Positions 8,191 through 17,753 are shown, numbered from the stretch's first letter. The stretch: DNA of 64,000 bases from Bosea sp. AS-1 (GCF_002220095.1 NZ_CP022372.1:5396501-5460500), one strand, 5' to 3'. The notes: generated by a model from the letters alone, not told the origin. Numbers and translations: made by a program.

Positions 8191-8892
8191 ATGACGAAGC
8201 TGCTCAAAGCCGGCCTGACGGGCCTCGCGTTCCTGCTATCAGGAGCGGCCGGCGCGGCCGACCTGCGCGGCGTCGCGCTGCCGCCGGCGCCGGAGCTGCC
8301 GGCCTTCTACTCCTGGACCGGCATCTATGCCGGCGTGCAGGGCGGCTATTCCTGGGGCAGCAACCGTGTCCGGATGGGCTCAGCCGTAGGCCCCCTTGCG
8401 CCGATGAACTTCCGCGCCGACGACGATTCCGCCTTCGGCGGCGCGCATGCCGGCTTCAACTACCAGTTCGGCAGCATCGTGCTCGGCATCGAGGGCGATG
8501 TCGAAGCCGTCAACAGCCGCAGTCGCTTCGACGGCGTCGGCATTGCCGCCCGCGTCAGCCAGGATTGGCAGGGTTCGGCGCGCGCCCGCATCGGCTATGC
8601 CTTCGACCGGCTGATGATCTATGCGACAGGCGGCGCCTCCTTCACCGAGTTCGAGCGCCGCGTCTTCGATCCGGCCGGCTTCGGAGAACGGCTGACCAGC
8701 ACGCGAACCGGCTGGAACGTCGGCGCCGGCGTCAATTTCGCCTTCACCGACAACCTCATCCTGGGCGTCGAGTACCGCTATACCGATTTCGGCAAGAACC
8801 GCTTCGAGACCTCGGGCGCCTTCCCGGGCCTCAACGGCGCGCAGGAACTGACGACCCACAGCGCCCGCGCCAGCATCGCTTACAAATTCTGA
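8191..8892 (+). CDS. Outer-membrane beta-barrel protein (Omp25/RopB-like)
   Basis: 233 residues. The signal peptide is MTKLLKAGLTGLAFLLSGAAGA, cleaved before ADLRG. The mature part has alternating beta-strands (WTGIYAGVQGGYSWG, NYQFGSIVLGIEGDVEA, GYAFDRLMIYATGGASF, ILGVEYRYTDFG) and ends ASIAYKF, with the terminal Phe expected for BAM-dependent insertion. This is the small Rhizobiales porin-like or heat-resistant-agglutinin superfamily. The start is set by GGAAAG 4 bases upstream and the signal peptide; the open frame extends further up without support. Converges on recR with a 3-base gap. Confidence 0.9.
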   Translation: MTKLLKAGLTGLAFLLSGAAGAADLRGVALPPAPELPAFYSWTGIYAGVQGGYSWGSNRVRMGSAVGPLAPMNFRADDDSAFGGAHAGFNYQFGSIVLGIEGDVEAVNSRSRFDGVGIAARVSQDWQGSARARIGYAFDRLMIYATGGASFTEFERRVFDPAGFGERLTSTRTGWNVGAGVNFAFTDNLILGVEYRYTDFGKNRFETSGAFPGLNGAQELTTHSARASIAYKF

Positions 8893-8895
8893 GAC

Positions 8896-9501
8896 TCAGA
8901 AGCCGGTGCGCTGGCGGATGGCGGCGGCCAGCGTGCCGTCGTCAAGATAGTCGAGCTCGCCGCCGACCGGCACGCCATGGGCGAGCTTGGTCACCTTGAC
9001 CGGCAGATGCGCCAACAGGTCGGTGATGAAATGCGCCGTGGTCTGGCCATCGACCGTGGCGTTGAGCGCGAGTATGACCTCCTTCACCACCGGATCGGAG
9101 GCGCGCCCCACCAGCGCGTCGAGCGACAGGTGTTCAGGGCGCACGCCGTCGAGCGCCGAGAGCACGCCACCCAGCACATGATAGCGGCCGGAGACCGCGC
9201 CTGAACGCTCCAGCGCCCAGAGATCGGAGATATCGGCGACGACGACAATCAAGCTGTCATCGCGGCGCGGGTCGGTGCAGAGGCCGCAAGGATCGCTGGT
9301 ATCGACATTGCCGCAGGTCGAGCAGACGACGATGCGCTCGCGTGCAACTACCATCGCCTCGGAAAGCGGACCGAGAAGCTGCTCGCGCTTCTTGACCAGA
9401 TGCAGGGCGGCGCGCCTGGCCGAGCGCGGCCCGAGCCCCGGCAACTTCGCCAGGAGCTGGATCAGCCTTTCGATCTCCGGGCCGGCGACGGTACGGGACA
9501 T
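8896..9501 (-). CDS. recR: Recombination mediator RecR
   Basis: 201 residues, standard length. Domains in order: helix-hairpin-helix ([24 protein letters not shown]), a C4 zinc finger ([16 protein letters not shown]), and a Toprim domain ([19 protein letters not shown]). With RecF and RecO it loads RecA at single-strand gaps. Last gene of the conserved ffs-dnaX-ybaB-recR group. It starts 19 bases after the ybaB stop. Confidence 0.97.
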   Translation of the reverse strand: MSRTVAGPEIERLIQLLAKLPGLGPRSARRAALHLVKKREQLLGPLSEAMVVARERIVVCSTCGNVDTSDPCGLCTDPRRDDSLIVVVADISDLWALERSGAVSGRYHVLGGVLSALDGVRPEHLSLDALVGRASDPVVKEVILALNATVDGQTTAHFITDLLAHLPVKVTKLAHGVPVGGELDYLDDGTLAAAIRQRTGF

Positions 9502-9520
9502 GCGGTGCTTGGGCCGGAAC

Positions 9521-9841
9521 TCAGAACAGCTTCATGCCGGGCGGAATCGGCAGGCCCTTGGTGACCTCGGCCATACGCTCCTGCATGACACGCTCGGCGC
9601 GGCCGCGAGCGTCGCTGGCGGCCGCGACGATCAGGTCCTCGAGGATCTCGCGCTCGTCCGGCACCATCAGGCTGGGGTCGATCTTCACGCTCTTGAGCGC
9701 GCCCTTGGCCGTCATCGTCAGCGTGACCATGCCGCCGCCGGCCGTGCCCTCGACCTCGATGGTCTCGAGCTCCGCCTGCATGTCGGCCATCTTCTGCTGC
9801 ATCTGCTGAGCCTGCTTCATCAGACCCATCATGTCGCGCAT
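9521..9841 (-). CDS. ybaB: YbaB/EbfC nucleoid-associated protein
   Basis: 106 residues. The Met/Gln-rich N-terminal helix ([21 protein letters not shown]) and the core [22 protein letters not shown] identify the family, a DNA-binding dimer associated with the nucleoid. A strong GAGGAGG sits just upstream of the ATG at 9841, fixing this start although the frame continues further up. Lies between dnaX and recR as in most proteobacteria. Confidence 0.96.
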   Translation of the reverse strand: MRDMMGLMKQAQQMQQKMADMQAELETIEVEGTAGGGMVTLTMTAKGALKSVKIDPSLMVPDEREILEDLIVAAASDARGRAERVMQERMAEVTKGLPIPPGMKLF

Positions 9842-9878
9842 GGGAAATCCTCCTCGGAACGGGTTGTAACGGTCGGTA

Positions 9879-11747
9879 TCAGAAATCGATGCCGTCGAAA
9901 TCCGGTTCGGCATCGTCGAAGAGAGGCTCGTCGCCATCCGGCAGATAATCGCCTTCGGCCCCCGACGTGGCAGCATTCTCGGCCGCCTCGACGGCACGCG
10001 GGTCGCGGACATCGACGATGCGTGCCCCGGGGAAGCGTTCCAGAACCGCCTTGACGGAAGGGTGCGCTGCGGCATCGCTCTCGCGTTGATCCTTGGCGGC
10101 GGCGGCCTGCTCGCGCATCGTCGCGCCGCCCTCGGCGTTGACGACCGCGACCATCCAGGTCTGGCCGGTCCATTCCTTGAGCTTGCGTGACACATCCTGC
10201 GCCAAGGTGCGCGAGGCGCCCTCGACCAGCGAGAACTCGATGCGGCCGGGCTCGAAACGGACCGGCCGGACATCGCGCTCCAGCGCGATCTTCAAGGTGA
10301 TCTCGCGATGCTGCGAGGCGAGCGCAATGACGTCCTCGATCGAGGCGACGATCGCCTGCGGCGCGACGGCCGCACGCGGCGCGGCGACGGGGGCGGGGTT
10401 GGCGCTGGCGAGGATCGGCCTGGCGGCGAGCGCGGTGTTGCCGCCCCCGGACGGCGGGCGGGGGGCGCCGCCATTGCCGTTTCCTTGGCCGTTTCCGCCG
10501 GGGATGGCGCCCGCGCCATCGCGGAGCATCTTCAGGGCCTCGTCCGGCGTGGGCATGTCGGCGGCATGCGCGAGGCGCACCAGCACCATCTCGGCTGCCA
10601 TCACCGGCCGGTCGGCCTGCTTCACCTCGGCAATGCCCTTGAGCAGCATCTGCCAGGTGCGGGCGAGCACGCGGATCGACAAGCGCTGGGCGAAATCGCC
10701 GCCGCGCACGCGCTCGGCCTGGGCGAGCGTCGCGTCCTTCACCGCCTCGGGCACGAGCTTGAGGCGGGTCACCAGATGGGTAAATTCGGCGAGATCGTTC
10801 AGCACCACGACCGGATCGGCGCCGGCATCGTATTGCGCGCGCAGCTCGCCAAGGGCCGAGGCGATATCGCCCTTCATCACCGCTTCGAAGAGATCGATGA
10901 CGCGGGCCCGATCGGCGAGGCCGAGCATGGAACGGATATCGTCGAGCGTGATCCGGCCAGCCGCATGAGCGATGGCCTGATCGAGGATCGAGAGCGAATC
11001 GCGCACCGAGCCTTCGGCAGCACGCGCGACGGCGGCGAGCGCCTCATCCTCGGCCTCGACGCTCTCGGTGCGGCAGATGCCGGAGAGATGGTTCACCAGC
11101 ACATCGGATTCGACGCGGCGCAGGTCGAAGCGCTGGCAGCGCGACAGCACGGTGATCGGCACCTTGCGAATCTCGGTGGTCGCGAAGATGAACTTGGCGT
11201 GGGCCGGCGGCTCTTCCAGCGTCTTCAGCAGCGCGTTGAAGGCCGCCGTCGACATCATGTGAACCTCGTCGATGATGTAGACCTTGTAGCGGCCGGAAAC
11301 TGGCGCGTACTGGATGCCCTCGATGAGCTGACGGACGTTCTCGACGCCGTTGTTCGAAGCCGCATCGAGCTCCATCACATCGATATGCCGACCCTCGATG
11401 ATGTCGCGGCAATGGACGCCGAATTCGCGGAGATCGGTGGTCGGCGCGCCGCCGCCATCGGCGGTCTGGTAGTTGAGGGCACGGGCGAGAATACGGGCGG
11501 TCGTGGTCTTGCCGACACCCCGGACACCGGTCAGCATCCAGGCCTGCGGGATGCGGCCTGCCGCGAAGGCGTTGGTCAGGGTGCGCACCATCGCGTCCTG
11601 GCCGATCAGGTCGCCGAAATGGGCCGGGCGGTATTTGCGTGCCAGCACACGATAGGGCGTCGGCGCGGCGACGGCCGGCACAGGCGCGGGGTCGAAGCCG
11701 GCGAAGCCCGGCTCGTCTGCGGTGGCGGCGTCGATTGGATCGGTCAT
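9879..11747 (-). CDS. dnaX: DNA polymerase III subunit gamma/tau
   Basis: 622 residues; clamp-loader ATPase subunit of the replisome. The AAA+ module has Walker A GVRGVGKTTTAR, Walker B DEVHMM and the arginine-finger region TVLSRCQRFDLRR. The zinc module is degenerate: only one Cys remains (VHCRDIIEGRHIDVMELDAA), as is usual in Rhizobiales. A low-complexity Gly/Asn/Pro linker (~residues 410-450) precedes the C-terminal DnaE/DnaB-binding tau region. I start at ATG 11747 (MTDPIDAATADEP); an ATG 20 codons upstream reads through poor sequence. SRP RNA lies 80 bases upstream on the same strand. Confidence 0.96.
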   Translation of the reverse strand: MTDPIDAATADEPGFAGFDPAPVPAVAAPTPYRVLARKYRPAHFGDLIGQDAMVRTLTNAFAAGRIPQAWMLTGVRGVGKTTTARILARALNYQTADGGGAPTTDLREFGVHCRDIIEGRHIDVMELDAASNNGVENVRQLIEGIQYAPVSGRYKVYIIDEVHMMSTAAFNALLKTLEEPPAHAKFIFATTEIRKVPITVLSRCQRFDLRRVESDVLVNHLSGICRTESVEAEDEALAAVARAAEGSVRDSLSILDQAIAHAAGRITLDDIRSMLGLADRARVIDLFEAVMKGDIASALGELRAQYDAGADPVVVLNDLAEFTHLVTRLKLVPEAVKDATLAQAERVRGGDFAQRLSIRVLARTWQMLLKGIAEVKQADRPVMAAEMVLVRLAHAADMPTPDEALKMLRDGAGAIPGGNGQGNGNGGAPRPPSGGGNTALAARPILASANPAPVAAPRAAVAPQAIVASIEDVIALASQHREITLKIALERDVRPVRFEPGRIEFSLVEGASRTLAQDVSRKLKEWTGQTWMVAVVNAEGGATMREQAAAAKDQRESDAAAHPSVKAVLERFPGARIVDVRDPRAVEAAENAATSGAEGDYLPDGDEPLFDDAEPDFDGIDF

Positions 11748-11826
11748 GAAGCTGGTTTCGCCAATCGGGAGGCGAGGGTCAATGCCGCCGCCGGCCGATC
11801 GGACCATTTACGCGGCTGGCATCGGG

Positions 11827-11922
11827 TGGGAGGCTGGACGAAGACCCGTTCGGTCTCGTTAGGGCTGCTTCCTTCCGGACCTGACCCGGTTGGCGAGTGA
11901 GACGTCCCTCGCCAACCTCCCG
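11827..11922 (-). ncRNA. ffs: Signal recognition particle 4.5S RNA
   Basis: The minus strand carries the invariant SRP apical core GGTCAGGTCCGGAAGGAAGC (about 11886-11867). The ends GGGAGGTTGG and CCAGCCTCCC pair over ten positions, giving a ~96-nt hairpin of bacterial 4.5S type. It binds Ffh for co-translational membrane targeting. The location directly upstream of dnaX is the standard alphaproteobacterial arrangement. Ends are approximate to a few bases. Confidence 0.93.
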
Positions 11923-11981
11923 GGCGCTATATCGGGGATGTCGGCGCGAAGCGCAAGCCTGCCGGCAACAGATCCGCCATC

Positions 11982-12548
11982 TCAGGATCGCTTCGCCGCC
12001 TCGGGCGGGCGGTTCTCCTCCTGCGCCGCAAAGACGTTATGCGCATAGGCGTCGAGGATCGTTTCGGAGCGTTGCAGGCGTTCGGCCGCCTCCCCTGCGC
12101 GCGGGGCGCCGTAGAAATCCAGCTTGCGGATCTTTTCGATCCAGTTCCGGAATTTCATCAGCTCCTGCTCGTTCTCCTCCAGCTCGGCGAAGGTGAAATG
12201 CGCGCGCTGCGTCTCGTCGTCGATCTCGGCCTCGAAGGCGAGGCACTTCTCGATGAACTCCTTATACTCGTCGTCCCGATCGGCGTTGAAGCGCGCGACG
12301 ACCTTCTCCTGCTGCTTCTGATCGAGCCCGACCGTCGCCAGGAGCAGCGCCTCGCCCTCAGCCTCGGCGATCTCGTTCTCGAGCATCTTGAGCCGCCGCA
12401 GATGGTCATCCGTCTTCGGCAGCAGGCAGACCCCGCCCTGCAGATAAACCGCGCCCATGCCCTTGAGCTTGCGCCAGATGGAGACGCGCTTGCGCGCCGG
12501 TTCGGCCGGGACCTTGTAGGTCAGCAGCAACCATTCGAGCGACGCCAT
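11982..12548 (-). CDS. ChrB-like regulator (ChrB N-terminal domain)
   Basis: 188 residues. The opening WLLLTYKVPAEPARKRVSIWRKLKGMGAVYLQGGVCLLP matches the ChrB N-terminal domain of chromate-responsive proteins. It is followed by a long acidic helical region (DRDDEYKEFIEKC...FTFAELEENEQELMKFRNW). The C-terminal chromate-reductase-like domain of longer ChrB is absent and no chrA transporter is nearby. It is divergent from a two-gene membrane operon, with GTTACA repeats between them, so it may be that operon's regulator. Which metal or anion it responds to is unknown. Confidence 0.8.
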   Translation of the reverse strand: MASLEWLLLTYKVPAEPARKRVSIWRKLKGMGAVYLQGGVCLLPKTDDHLRRLKMLENEIAEAEGEALLLATVGLDQKQQEKVVARFNADRDDEYKEFIEKCLAFEAEIDDETQRAHFTFAELEENEQELMKFRNWIEKIRKLDFYGAPRAGEAAERLQRSETILDAYAHNVFAAQEENRPPEAAKRS

Positions 12549-12563
12549 CGAACCTCTTGAATG

Positions 12564-12591
12564 TTACAGCCGTTACAAATACCATTTTACA
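12564..12591. promoter_or_regulatory. TTACA repeats in the chrB-like/membrane operon gap
   Basis: GTTACA recurs 9 bases apart (12563 and 12572), and a further TTACA starts at 12587, in the short gap between divergent genes. Repeated half-sites here suit a shared operator. The element is short, so chance occurrence cannot be excluded. Confidence 0.3.
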
Positions 12592-12689
12592 AAGGCTAGC
12601 TTTAGCCGAAGCGACGGTGACAGGAAAGACACCCGTTGTCGCCTGGAACCGAGGCTCCCGCGGCCAAGATCCTTGTCGAGAGGTTGCCC

Positions 12690-13436
12690 ATGACCTGGAC
12701 CGTGGCAGCACCTGCCCTCTCCGCCGCCTTCCTTGCCTCGCTGGTCGAGGTCGTCGAGGCTTTCACCATCGTCCTGGCCGTCGGCACCGTACGCGGCTGG
12801 CGGCCGGCGCTGATCGGCACGGGCTGCGCGCTAGGCGTGCTCGCGCTGCTCGTTCTGCTGCTAGGCCCGGCATTGACGCATGTCCCGTTGCAGGCCCTGC
12901 AACTCGTCATCGGCGTGCTGCTCCTGATGTTCGGGCTGCGCTGGCTGCGGAAAGCCATCCTCAGAGCTGCCGGCTTCATCGCGCTCCATGACGAGGAGGC
13001 GGCCTTCGCCAAGGAAACCGGGATCCTGGCAGCCGAGAATGCCGACGCCATCGACCAGCGCGACTGGATGGCCGGCCTCACCGCTTTCAAGGCCGTCATG
13101 CTCGAAGGCATCGAAGTTGTGTTCATCGTGCTGGCGGTCGGTGCGGGACGAGGCCTGATCTGGCCCGCGAGCCTGGGGGCATTGGCCGCGTGCGCATTCG
13201 TGCTCGCCCTTGGCATCGCCCTGCGCAAGCCGCTCACGCGCGTTCCCGAAAATACCCTGAAATTCGCCGTCGGCGTGATGATCTCGGCCTTCGGCATCTA
13301 TTGGACGGGCGAAGGGCTGGGTGTGGACTGGCCCGGCGGCGATCTGGCGATCCTCGCGCTGGGGGCACTGCTCCTCGCCAGCGGCCTTGCTCTCGTCGCG
13401 GCCTTTCGCCGCAAATCGACGGAGAGGGCAGCGTGA
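12690..13436 (+). CDS. Multi-pass membrane protein with internal duplication (COG4280-like)
   Basis: 248 residues with about seven membrane helices. Two halves each carry a glutamate-rich membrane motif: EVVEAFTIVLAVGTVRG near residue 20 and EGIEVVFIVLAVGAGRG near residue 155. Paired acidic intramembrane motifs of this type are seen in metal and cation transporters such as FTR1 permeases and TMEM165-like proteins, so transport is a reasonable inference. The start at 12690 follows GAGAGG; upstream ATGs lack one. Its stop overlaps the next small membrane gene. Divergent from a ChrB-like gene. Confidence 0.75.
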   Translation: MTWTVAAPALSAAFLASLVEVVEAFTIVLAVGTVRGWRPALIGTGCALGVLALLVLLLGPALTHVPLQALQLVIGVLLLMFGLRWLRKAILRAAGFIALHDEEAAFAKETGILAAENADAIDQRDWMAGLTAFKAVMLEGIEVVFIVLAVGAGRGLIWPASLGALAACAFVLALGIALRKPLTRVPENTLKFAVGVMISAFGIYWTGEGLGVDWPGGDLAILALGALLLASGLALVAAFRRKSTERAA

Positions 13437-13651
13437 AGACGATGATGCTGATCCTGCGCGAGATTGCCGCGCTGTTCGTCGATGACGAGCGGCTCGCCCT
13501 CGCCATCCTCGCCCTGGTGGGGTTCTGCGCCGTCCTCGCCTTCGGCCTACACGGCAGCGGGATCGGCCTTGCCGCGGTTCTGACGGGAGGCTCGATCCTG
13601 GTGCTGGCCTTCAGCGTTCGGCAGGGCGCCAAGCGCAAGCGACAACCTTGA
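13433..13651 (+). CDS. Small two-helix membrane protein
   Basis: 72 residues, GTG start overlapping the preceding stop (GTGA), with GGAGAGGG just upstream. There are two hydrophobic helices (LALAILALVGFCAVLAFGL and GIGLAAVLTGGSILVLAFSV), and the C-terminus is strongly basic (KRKRQP). Coupling to the duplicated membrane protein suggests an accessory subunit. I do not recognise a named family. Confidence 0.65.
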   Translation: MKTMMLILREIAALFVDDERLALAILALVGFCAVLAFGLHGSGIGLAAVLTGGSILVLAFSVRQGAKRKRQP

Positions 13652-13846
13652 GCGGCCGCAACGACCTGCGAAAGGCTGAGGTATCGCGCGCCTTCGGCAT
13701 TGACTTGGTATCATCCATCCGTCATAAGCCCGCGACCTGCGCAGCCGTGAGGCGGCGCCGACCCTTATTGCATGACAGGCTCGATCGGCCACGCTTTCCC
13801 CGGAAAGCCGCGGCTCTCGCGCTGACCAAGGCCCCGGAGACGGACC

Positions 13847-13981
13847 GTGAAGAGAACCTATCAACCCAGCAAGCTGGTTCGCAAGCGCCGCCACGGCTAT
13901 CGCGCCCGCATGGCGACCAAGGGTGGCCGCAAGGTCATCGCCGCCCGTCGCGCGCACGGCCGCAAGCGTCTGTCGGCCTAA
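13847..13981 (+). CDS. rpmH: 50S ribosomal protein L34
   Basis: 44 residues from a GTG start: [20 protein letters not shown] followed by [23 protein letters not shown] and TAA. Length and sequence are canonical for L34, a small basic protein of the large ribosomal subunit. First gene of the conserved rpmH-rnpA-yidC-yihA group. The 195 bases upstream hold no other recognised gene and presumably carry its promoter. Confidence 0.97.
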   Translation: MKRTYQPSKLVRKRRHGYRARMATKGGRKVIAARRAHGRKRLSA

Positions 13982-14034
13982 CGACAGAGGCGCGTGATCC
14001 TCGCGCGCCTGTTCCGGAAGACTGGCCAATCGCC

Positions 14035-14451
14035 ATGCGCCTCGCCCGTCTGACGCAACGCAAGGAATTTCTGGCGGCGGCCGAGCATGGCCGCCGCTTT
14101 CGTTCGTCCAGCTTCACCGTCCAGGTCCGCGACGCCGCGGCGGAGGAAGGACGCGACAGTCTGCGCCTTGGCCTCACCGCCTCGCGCAAGACCGGCAATG
14201 CCGTGAAGCGCAACCGCATCCGCCGACGCCTGCGCGCGGCTGCGGCAAAAGCGCTCGCCGGACAGACCGATCGCGCCTGCGACGTCGTGGTGATCGCGCG
14301 ATCCGAGGTGCTCGGCACCACTTTCGACAGGCTCGTCGCCGATCTTTCGGTTGCCATCGAGCGGGCAAAGCCTCACAAGCCGCAAGCCGACCGACGCCGG
14401 GCGGCCACGAAGCGCGGCGCGCCGCCTTCGCCTTCTGTTTCATCCGCCTGA
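14035..14451 (+). CDS. rnpA: Ribonuclease P protein component
   Basis: 138 residues. The RNase P protein signature is present: [24 protein letters not shown], the RNR motif that contacts the RNA subunit. With M1 RNA it trims tRNA 5' leaders. Start ATG 14035 ([15 protein letters not shown]) fits the family N-terminus; the frame is open further upstream, overlapping rpmH. A C-terminal basic tail ([15 protein letters not shown]) exceeds the E. coli length. Lies 53 bases after rpmH. Confidence 0.95.
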   Translation: MRLARLTQRKEFLAAAEHGRRFRSSSFTVQVRDAAAEEGRDSLRLGLTASRKTGNAVKRNRIRRRLRAAAAKALAGQTDRACDVVVIARSEVLGTTFDRLVADLSVAIERAKPHKPQADRRRAATKRGAPPSPSVSSA

Positions 14452-14485
14452 ATCAGCCGGACCCGAGCGAGATCCGTTTCCGACC

Positions 14486-16384
14486 ATGATGAAAGAAGAC
14501 AACCGCAATCTGCTTCTGGCGATCGTCATGTCCGTGGTCGTGCTGCTGGGCTGGCAGTTCTTCTACGGCGTGCCGCAGATGGAAAAGCAGAAGCAGATCG
14601 CGCAGCAGAACCAGCAGGCCCAGAGCCAGTCCGCCCCGGCCGGCGCCAGCAATCCCGCCGCGACCGCGGCTCCGCCCGGCCAGCCGGCAGGTTCGGCCGC
14701 TCCGGGTTCCGCGCCCGGCGCCGCCTCGACCCAGGTCTCGGGCACGCGCGAGCAGGCGCTCGCCGCCAGCCCGCGCATCAAGATCGACACCCCGAAGATC
14801 GCGGGCTCGATCTCGCTTGCCGGAGCGCGCATCGACGACGTCTCGCTCAAGGCCTATCACGAGACCGTGGACCCGAAGAGCCCGATCATCGTGCTGCTCT
14901 CGCCCGCCGGCGGTCCCAACGCCTATTATTCGGATTTCGGCTGGGTCGCCGCGCCCGGCAACAACGTCGCGGTGCCGAACGCCACCACGCTGTGGACGGC
15001 CGACAGCCAGACCCTGACGCCGGCCAAACCGGTGACGCTGAGCTGGGACAACGGCCAGGGCCTGACCTTCAAGCGCGTCATCAGCGTCGACGACAACGCC
15101 ATGTTCGCGATCCGTGACGAGGTCGAGAACAAGGGCGGCGCTCCCGTCACGCTGTTCCCCTACGGGCAGGTCGTCCGGCAAGGCAAGCCGCATACGCTCG
15201 GCTACTACGTGCTGCATGAAGGTCTCGTCGGTTATCTCGGCGAGCAGAGCGGCCTGCAGGAACTCACCTACGATAAGCTCGACAAGGAGGGCGCCCTCTC
15301 GCCCGGCACGGTCGGCAAGGTCTGGAAGGACGCCGTTGGCGGCTTCGTCGGCATCACCGACAAGTATTGGGCGGCGGCGGTCATCCCCGACCAGCAGCGC
15401 AAATACGAGGGCCGCTTCTCGTCAGTGGAAACCGGCACGCAGCGTACCTACCAGGCCGACTTCCTCGGCGAGGGCATCACGGTCGCCCCCGGCGCCAACA
15501 CGGCCTCGCAGGCCCGGCTCTTCGCCGGCGCCAAGGAGGTCGCGGCGATCAACGGCTATGAGGAAAGCCAGCAGATCAAGCGTTTCGACCTGCTGATCGA
15601 CTGGGGCTGGTTCTATTTCTTCACCAAGCCGCTCTTCTTCGTCCTCGACTGGATCTACAAGCACGTCGGCAATTTCGGCGTGGCGATCCTGATCGTCACG
15701 GTGCTGCTCAAGGGCCTGTTCTTCCCGCTCGCCAACAAGTCCTACGCCTCGATGGCGAAGATGAAGGCGCTGCAGCCGGAGATGACGGCCATCCGCGAAC
15801 GCTACGCGGACGACAAGATGAAGCAGCAGCAGGCGCTGATGGAGCTGTACAAGACGCAGAAGATCAACCCGGTCGCCGGCTGCTGGCCGGTGCTGCTGCA
15901 GATCCCGGTGTTCTTCGCGCTCTACAAGATCCTGTTCATCACCATCGAGATGCGGCACGCGCCGTTCTTCGGCTGGATCCACGACCTCGCGGCGCCGGAC
16001 CCGACCAACCTGTTCAATCTGTTCGGGCTGATCCCCTACACCCCGCCGGCAATGCTGCATCTCGGCCTGTGGCCGATCATCATGGGCATCACGATGTTCA
16101 TCCAGATGAAGATGAACCCCGAGCCGCCGGACCCGGTGCAGAAGATGATGTTCACCTGGATGCCGGTGTTCTTCACCTTCCTGCTCGGCTCGTTCCCGGC
16201 CGGCCTGGTGATCTACTGGAGCTGGAACAACCTGCTCTCGGTGACCCAGCAGGGCTTCATCATGAAGAAGAACGGGGTGAAGATCGAACTGTTCGACAAT
16301 ATCAAGCGGATGTTCGGCAAGGGGCCGCCGCCGGCCCCCGCTGCCGCCGCTCCGGCGAAGCCCGCCAACAGCAACAAGAAATGA
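14486..16384 (+). CDS. yidC: Membrane protein insertase YidC
   Basis: 632 residues, the Gram-negative form. First membrane helix [19 protein letters not shown], then a Gln/Ala/Pro-rich linker (residues ~40-95), the large periplasmic beta-domain, and the conserved five-helix core from [21 protein letters not shown]. It contains the cytoplasmic hairpin [15 protein letters not shown] and the C-terminal segment [16 protein letters not shown]. It inserts and folds inner-membrane proteins alone or with SecYEG. The first of two adjacent ATGs (14486) is used. A hairpin with weak T-tract follows the stop. Confidence 0.96.
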   Translation: MMKEDNRNLLLAIVMSVVVLLGWQFFYGVPQMEKQKQIAQQNQQAQSQSAPAGASNPAATAAPPGQPAGSAAPGSAPGAASTQVSGTREQALAASPRIKIDTPKIAGSISLAGARIDDVSLKAYHETVDPKSPIIVLLSPAGGPNAYYSDFGWVAAPGNNVAVPNATTLWTADSQTLTPAKPVTLSWDNGQGLTFKRVISVDDNAMFAIRDEVENKGGAPVTLFPYGQVVRQGKPHTLGYYVLHEGLVGYLGEQSGLQELTYDKLDKEGALSPGTVGKVWKDAVGGFVGITDKYWAAAVIPDQQRKYEGRFSSVETGTQRTYQADFLGEGITVAPGANTASQARLFAGAKEVAAINGYEESQQIKRFDLLIDWGWFYFFTKPLFFVLDWIYKHVGNFGVAILIVTVLLKGLFFPLANKSYASMAKMKALQPEMTAIRERYADDKMKQQQALMELYKTQKINPVAGCWPVLLQIPVFFALYKILFITIEMRHAPFFGWIHDLAAPDPTNLFNLFGLIPYTPPAMLHLGLWPIIMGITMFIQMKMNPEPPDPVQKMMFTWMPVFFTFLLGSFPAGLVIYWSWNNLLSVTQQGFIMKKNGVKIELFDNIKRMFGKGPPPAPAAAAPAKPANSNKK

Positions 16385-16389
16385 CGAGC

Positions 16390-16417
16390 AAGGGGCGGGT
16401 TTCCCGCCCCTTCGCTT
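16390..16417 (+). terminator. Hairpin terminator after yidC
   Basis: AAGGGGCGGG (16390-16399) and CCCGCCCCTT (16403-16412) form a ten-pair stem with a TTT loop, followed by CGCTTTTCC. It starts 5 bases after the yidC stop. The T-tract is short, so termination may be partial and the downstream genes may still be read through. Confidence 0.65.
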
Positions 16418-16438
16418 TTCCAAGCCAGGCCTGCCCCG

Positions 16439-17071
16439 ATGCCTCTGCCGGACCCGACGACGCGCCACCCCATTCCTGGCTGGAAGGGCACGGCCTTCCT
16501 GAAAGCCGTGATCGATCACCCGCTGATCGAGGTCGGCGACTACAGCTACTACGACGACTCGCGCGGGCCGGAGCATTTCGTCGCCCGCTGCGTGCGTTAC
16601 CATTTCGACTTCGTCGGCGACCGCCTGATCATCGGGAAATTCGTCGCGATCGCGCAGGCCGCGCAGTTCATCATGAACGGCGCCAACCATCCGATCGGCG
16701 GCTTCTCGACCTTTCCCTTCCAGATGTTCGGCCTCGGCGATCCGGAAGGCCTGAAGCGCCCCGGCCCGAACAACCGCGGCGACATAGTGATCGGCAACGA
16801 TGTCTGGATCGGCCGCGAGGCGGTGATCATGCCCGGCGTGGGTGTCGGCGACGGCGCCATCATCGGCACGCGCGCACAGGTGACCAAGGACGTGCCACCC
16901 TATGCCGTGGTCGCCGGCAATCCGGGACGGATCGTCAAGATGCGCTTCCCGCCCGAGATCGTCGCGGAATTGCTGGCTATCCGCTGGTGGGACTGGGAGG
17001 CGGAGAAGATCGCGCGTCACGTCGACGCGATCCAGGGCGCCGACATCGACGCGCTGCGCCGGGCCGTGTAG
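16439..17071 (+). CDS. CatB-type hexapeptide O-acetyltransferase
   Basis: 210 residues. Left-handed beta-helix repeats are evident (IVIGNDVWIGREAVIMPGVGVGDGAIIGTRAQVTKDVPPYAVVAGNPGRIV). The loop with the putative catalytic His (MNGANHPIGGFSTFPF) matches the xenobiotic/chloramphenicol type-B acetyltransferase family (CatB, Vat). Such chromosomal homologues acetylate hydroxyl groups of unknown substrates and need not confer resistance. Inserted between yidC and yihA, where many relatives have no gene. Confidence 0.88.
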   Translation: MPLPDPTTRHPIPGWKGTAFLKAVIDHPLIEVGDYSYYDDSRGPEHFVARCVRYHFDFVGDRLIIGKFVAIAQAAQFIMNGANHPIGGFSTFPFQMFGLGDPEGLKRPGPNNRGDIVIGNDVWIGREAVIMPGVGVGDGAIIGTRAQVTKDVPPYAVVAGNPGRIVKMRFPPEIVAELLAIRWWDWEAEKIARHVDAIQGADIDALRRAV

Positions 17072-17081
17072 GCAAGACACC

Positions 17082-17747
17082 ATGACCACATCGACGACCA
17101 AACCCTACGACGCCGCGGAGATCGAAGCCGCCCGCAAGCTCTTCGAAGGGCCGTGGGACTTCGTCTGGGCCTCGACCAAGATCGACGACCTGCCGCCGAT
17201 GGTCGGCCAGGAGATCGCCTTCGCCGGCCGCTCCAATGTCGGCAAGTCGAGCCTGATCAACGCGCTGACCAGGCGCAACGCGCTAGCGCGCACCTCGCAT
17301 ACGCCGGGGCGGACACAGCAGCTCAACTTCTTCCGCCAGGTCGACCATGACGAGCGGCTGACCATCGTCGACATGCCGGGCTACGGTTATGCCGCCGTCG
17401 GCAAGGAGAAGGTCGCGGCCTGGACCAACCTGATCCACGACTACCTGCGCGGCCGTTCGAACCTGATGCGTGTCTACGTACTGATCGATGCCCGTCACGG
17501 CATCAAGGACGTCGACGGCGCCGTGCTGGAGACGCTCGACAAAGCTGCTGTCTCCTACCAGGTCGTGCTGACCAAGGGCGACGCGCTCAAGAAGGCCGAC
17601 CAGCAGTTCATGTGCGAAGCGACCTATGACGAGATCAAGCGTCGGCCTGCCGCCTTCCCCGAGGTGCTGCTGACCTCCAGCGAAAAAGGGATGGGCATCC
17701 CCGAGCTGCGCGCCGCGATCGGCCGCGTGCTGTCGGAGCACGGCTGA
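17082..17747 (+). CDS. engB: Ribosome biogenesis GTPase YihA/YsxC (EngB)
   Basis: 221 residues. GTPase motifs: G1 GRSNVGKSSLI, G2 region TSHTPGRTQQLN, G3 DMPGYGYA, G4 TKGD, G5 near TSSEKGMG. An essential GTPase in 50S subunit assembly. The start at ATG 17082 follows the preceding stop by 10 bases; the family N-terminus begins close to here (KLFEGPWDFVWAS). Part of the rpmH-to-argB gene order. Confidence 0.95.
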   Translation: MTTSTTKPYDAAEIEAARKLFEGPWDFVWASTKIDDLPPMVGQEIAFAGRSNVGKSSLINALTRRNALARTSHTPGRTQQLNFFRQVDHDERLTIVDMPGYGYAAVGKEKVAAWTNLIHDYLRGRSNLMRVYVLIDARHGIKDVDGAVLETLDKAAVSYQVVLTKGDALKKADQQFMCEATYDEIKRRPAAFPEVLLTSSEKGMGIPELRAAIGRVLSEHG

Positions 17748-17753
17748 GCCGCC

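Noticed and set aside
13652..13846. Replication origin beside rpmH
   Set aside because: In some bacteria oriC is near rpmH, but I saw no cluster of DnaA boxes or AT-rich unwinding region, and dnaA/dnaN are absent.
15422..17101. 559-codon minus-strand frame across yidC and the CatB-like gene
   Set aside because: It spans two real genes and their gap in antisense, with no recognisable domain.
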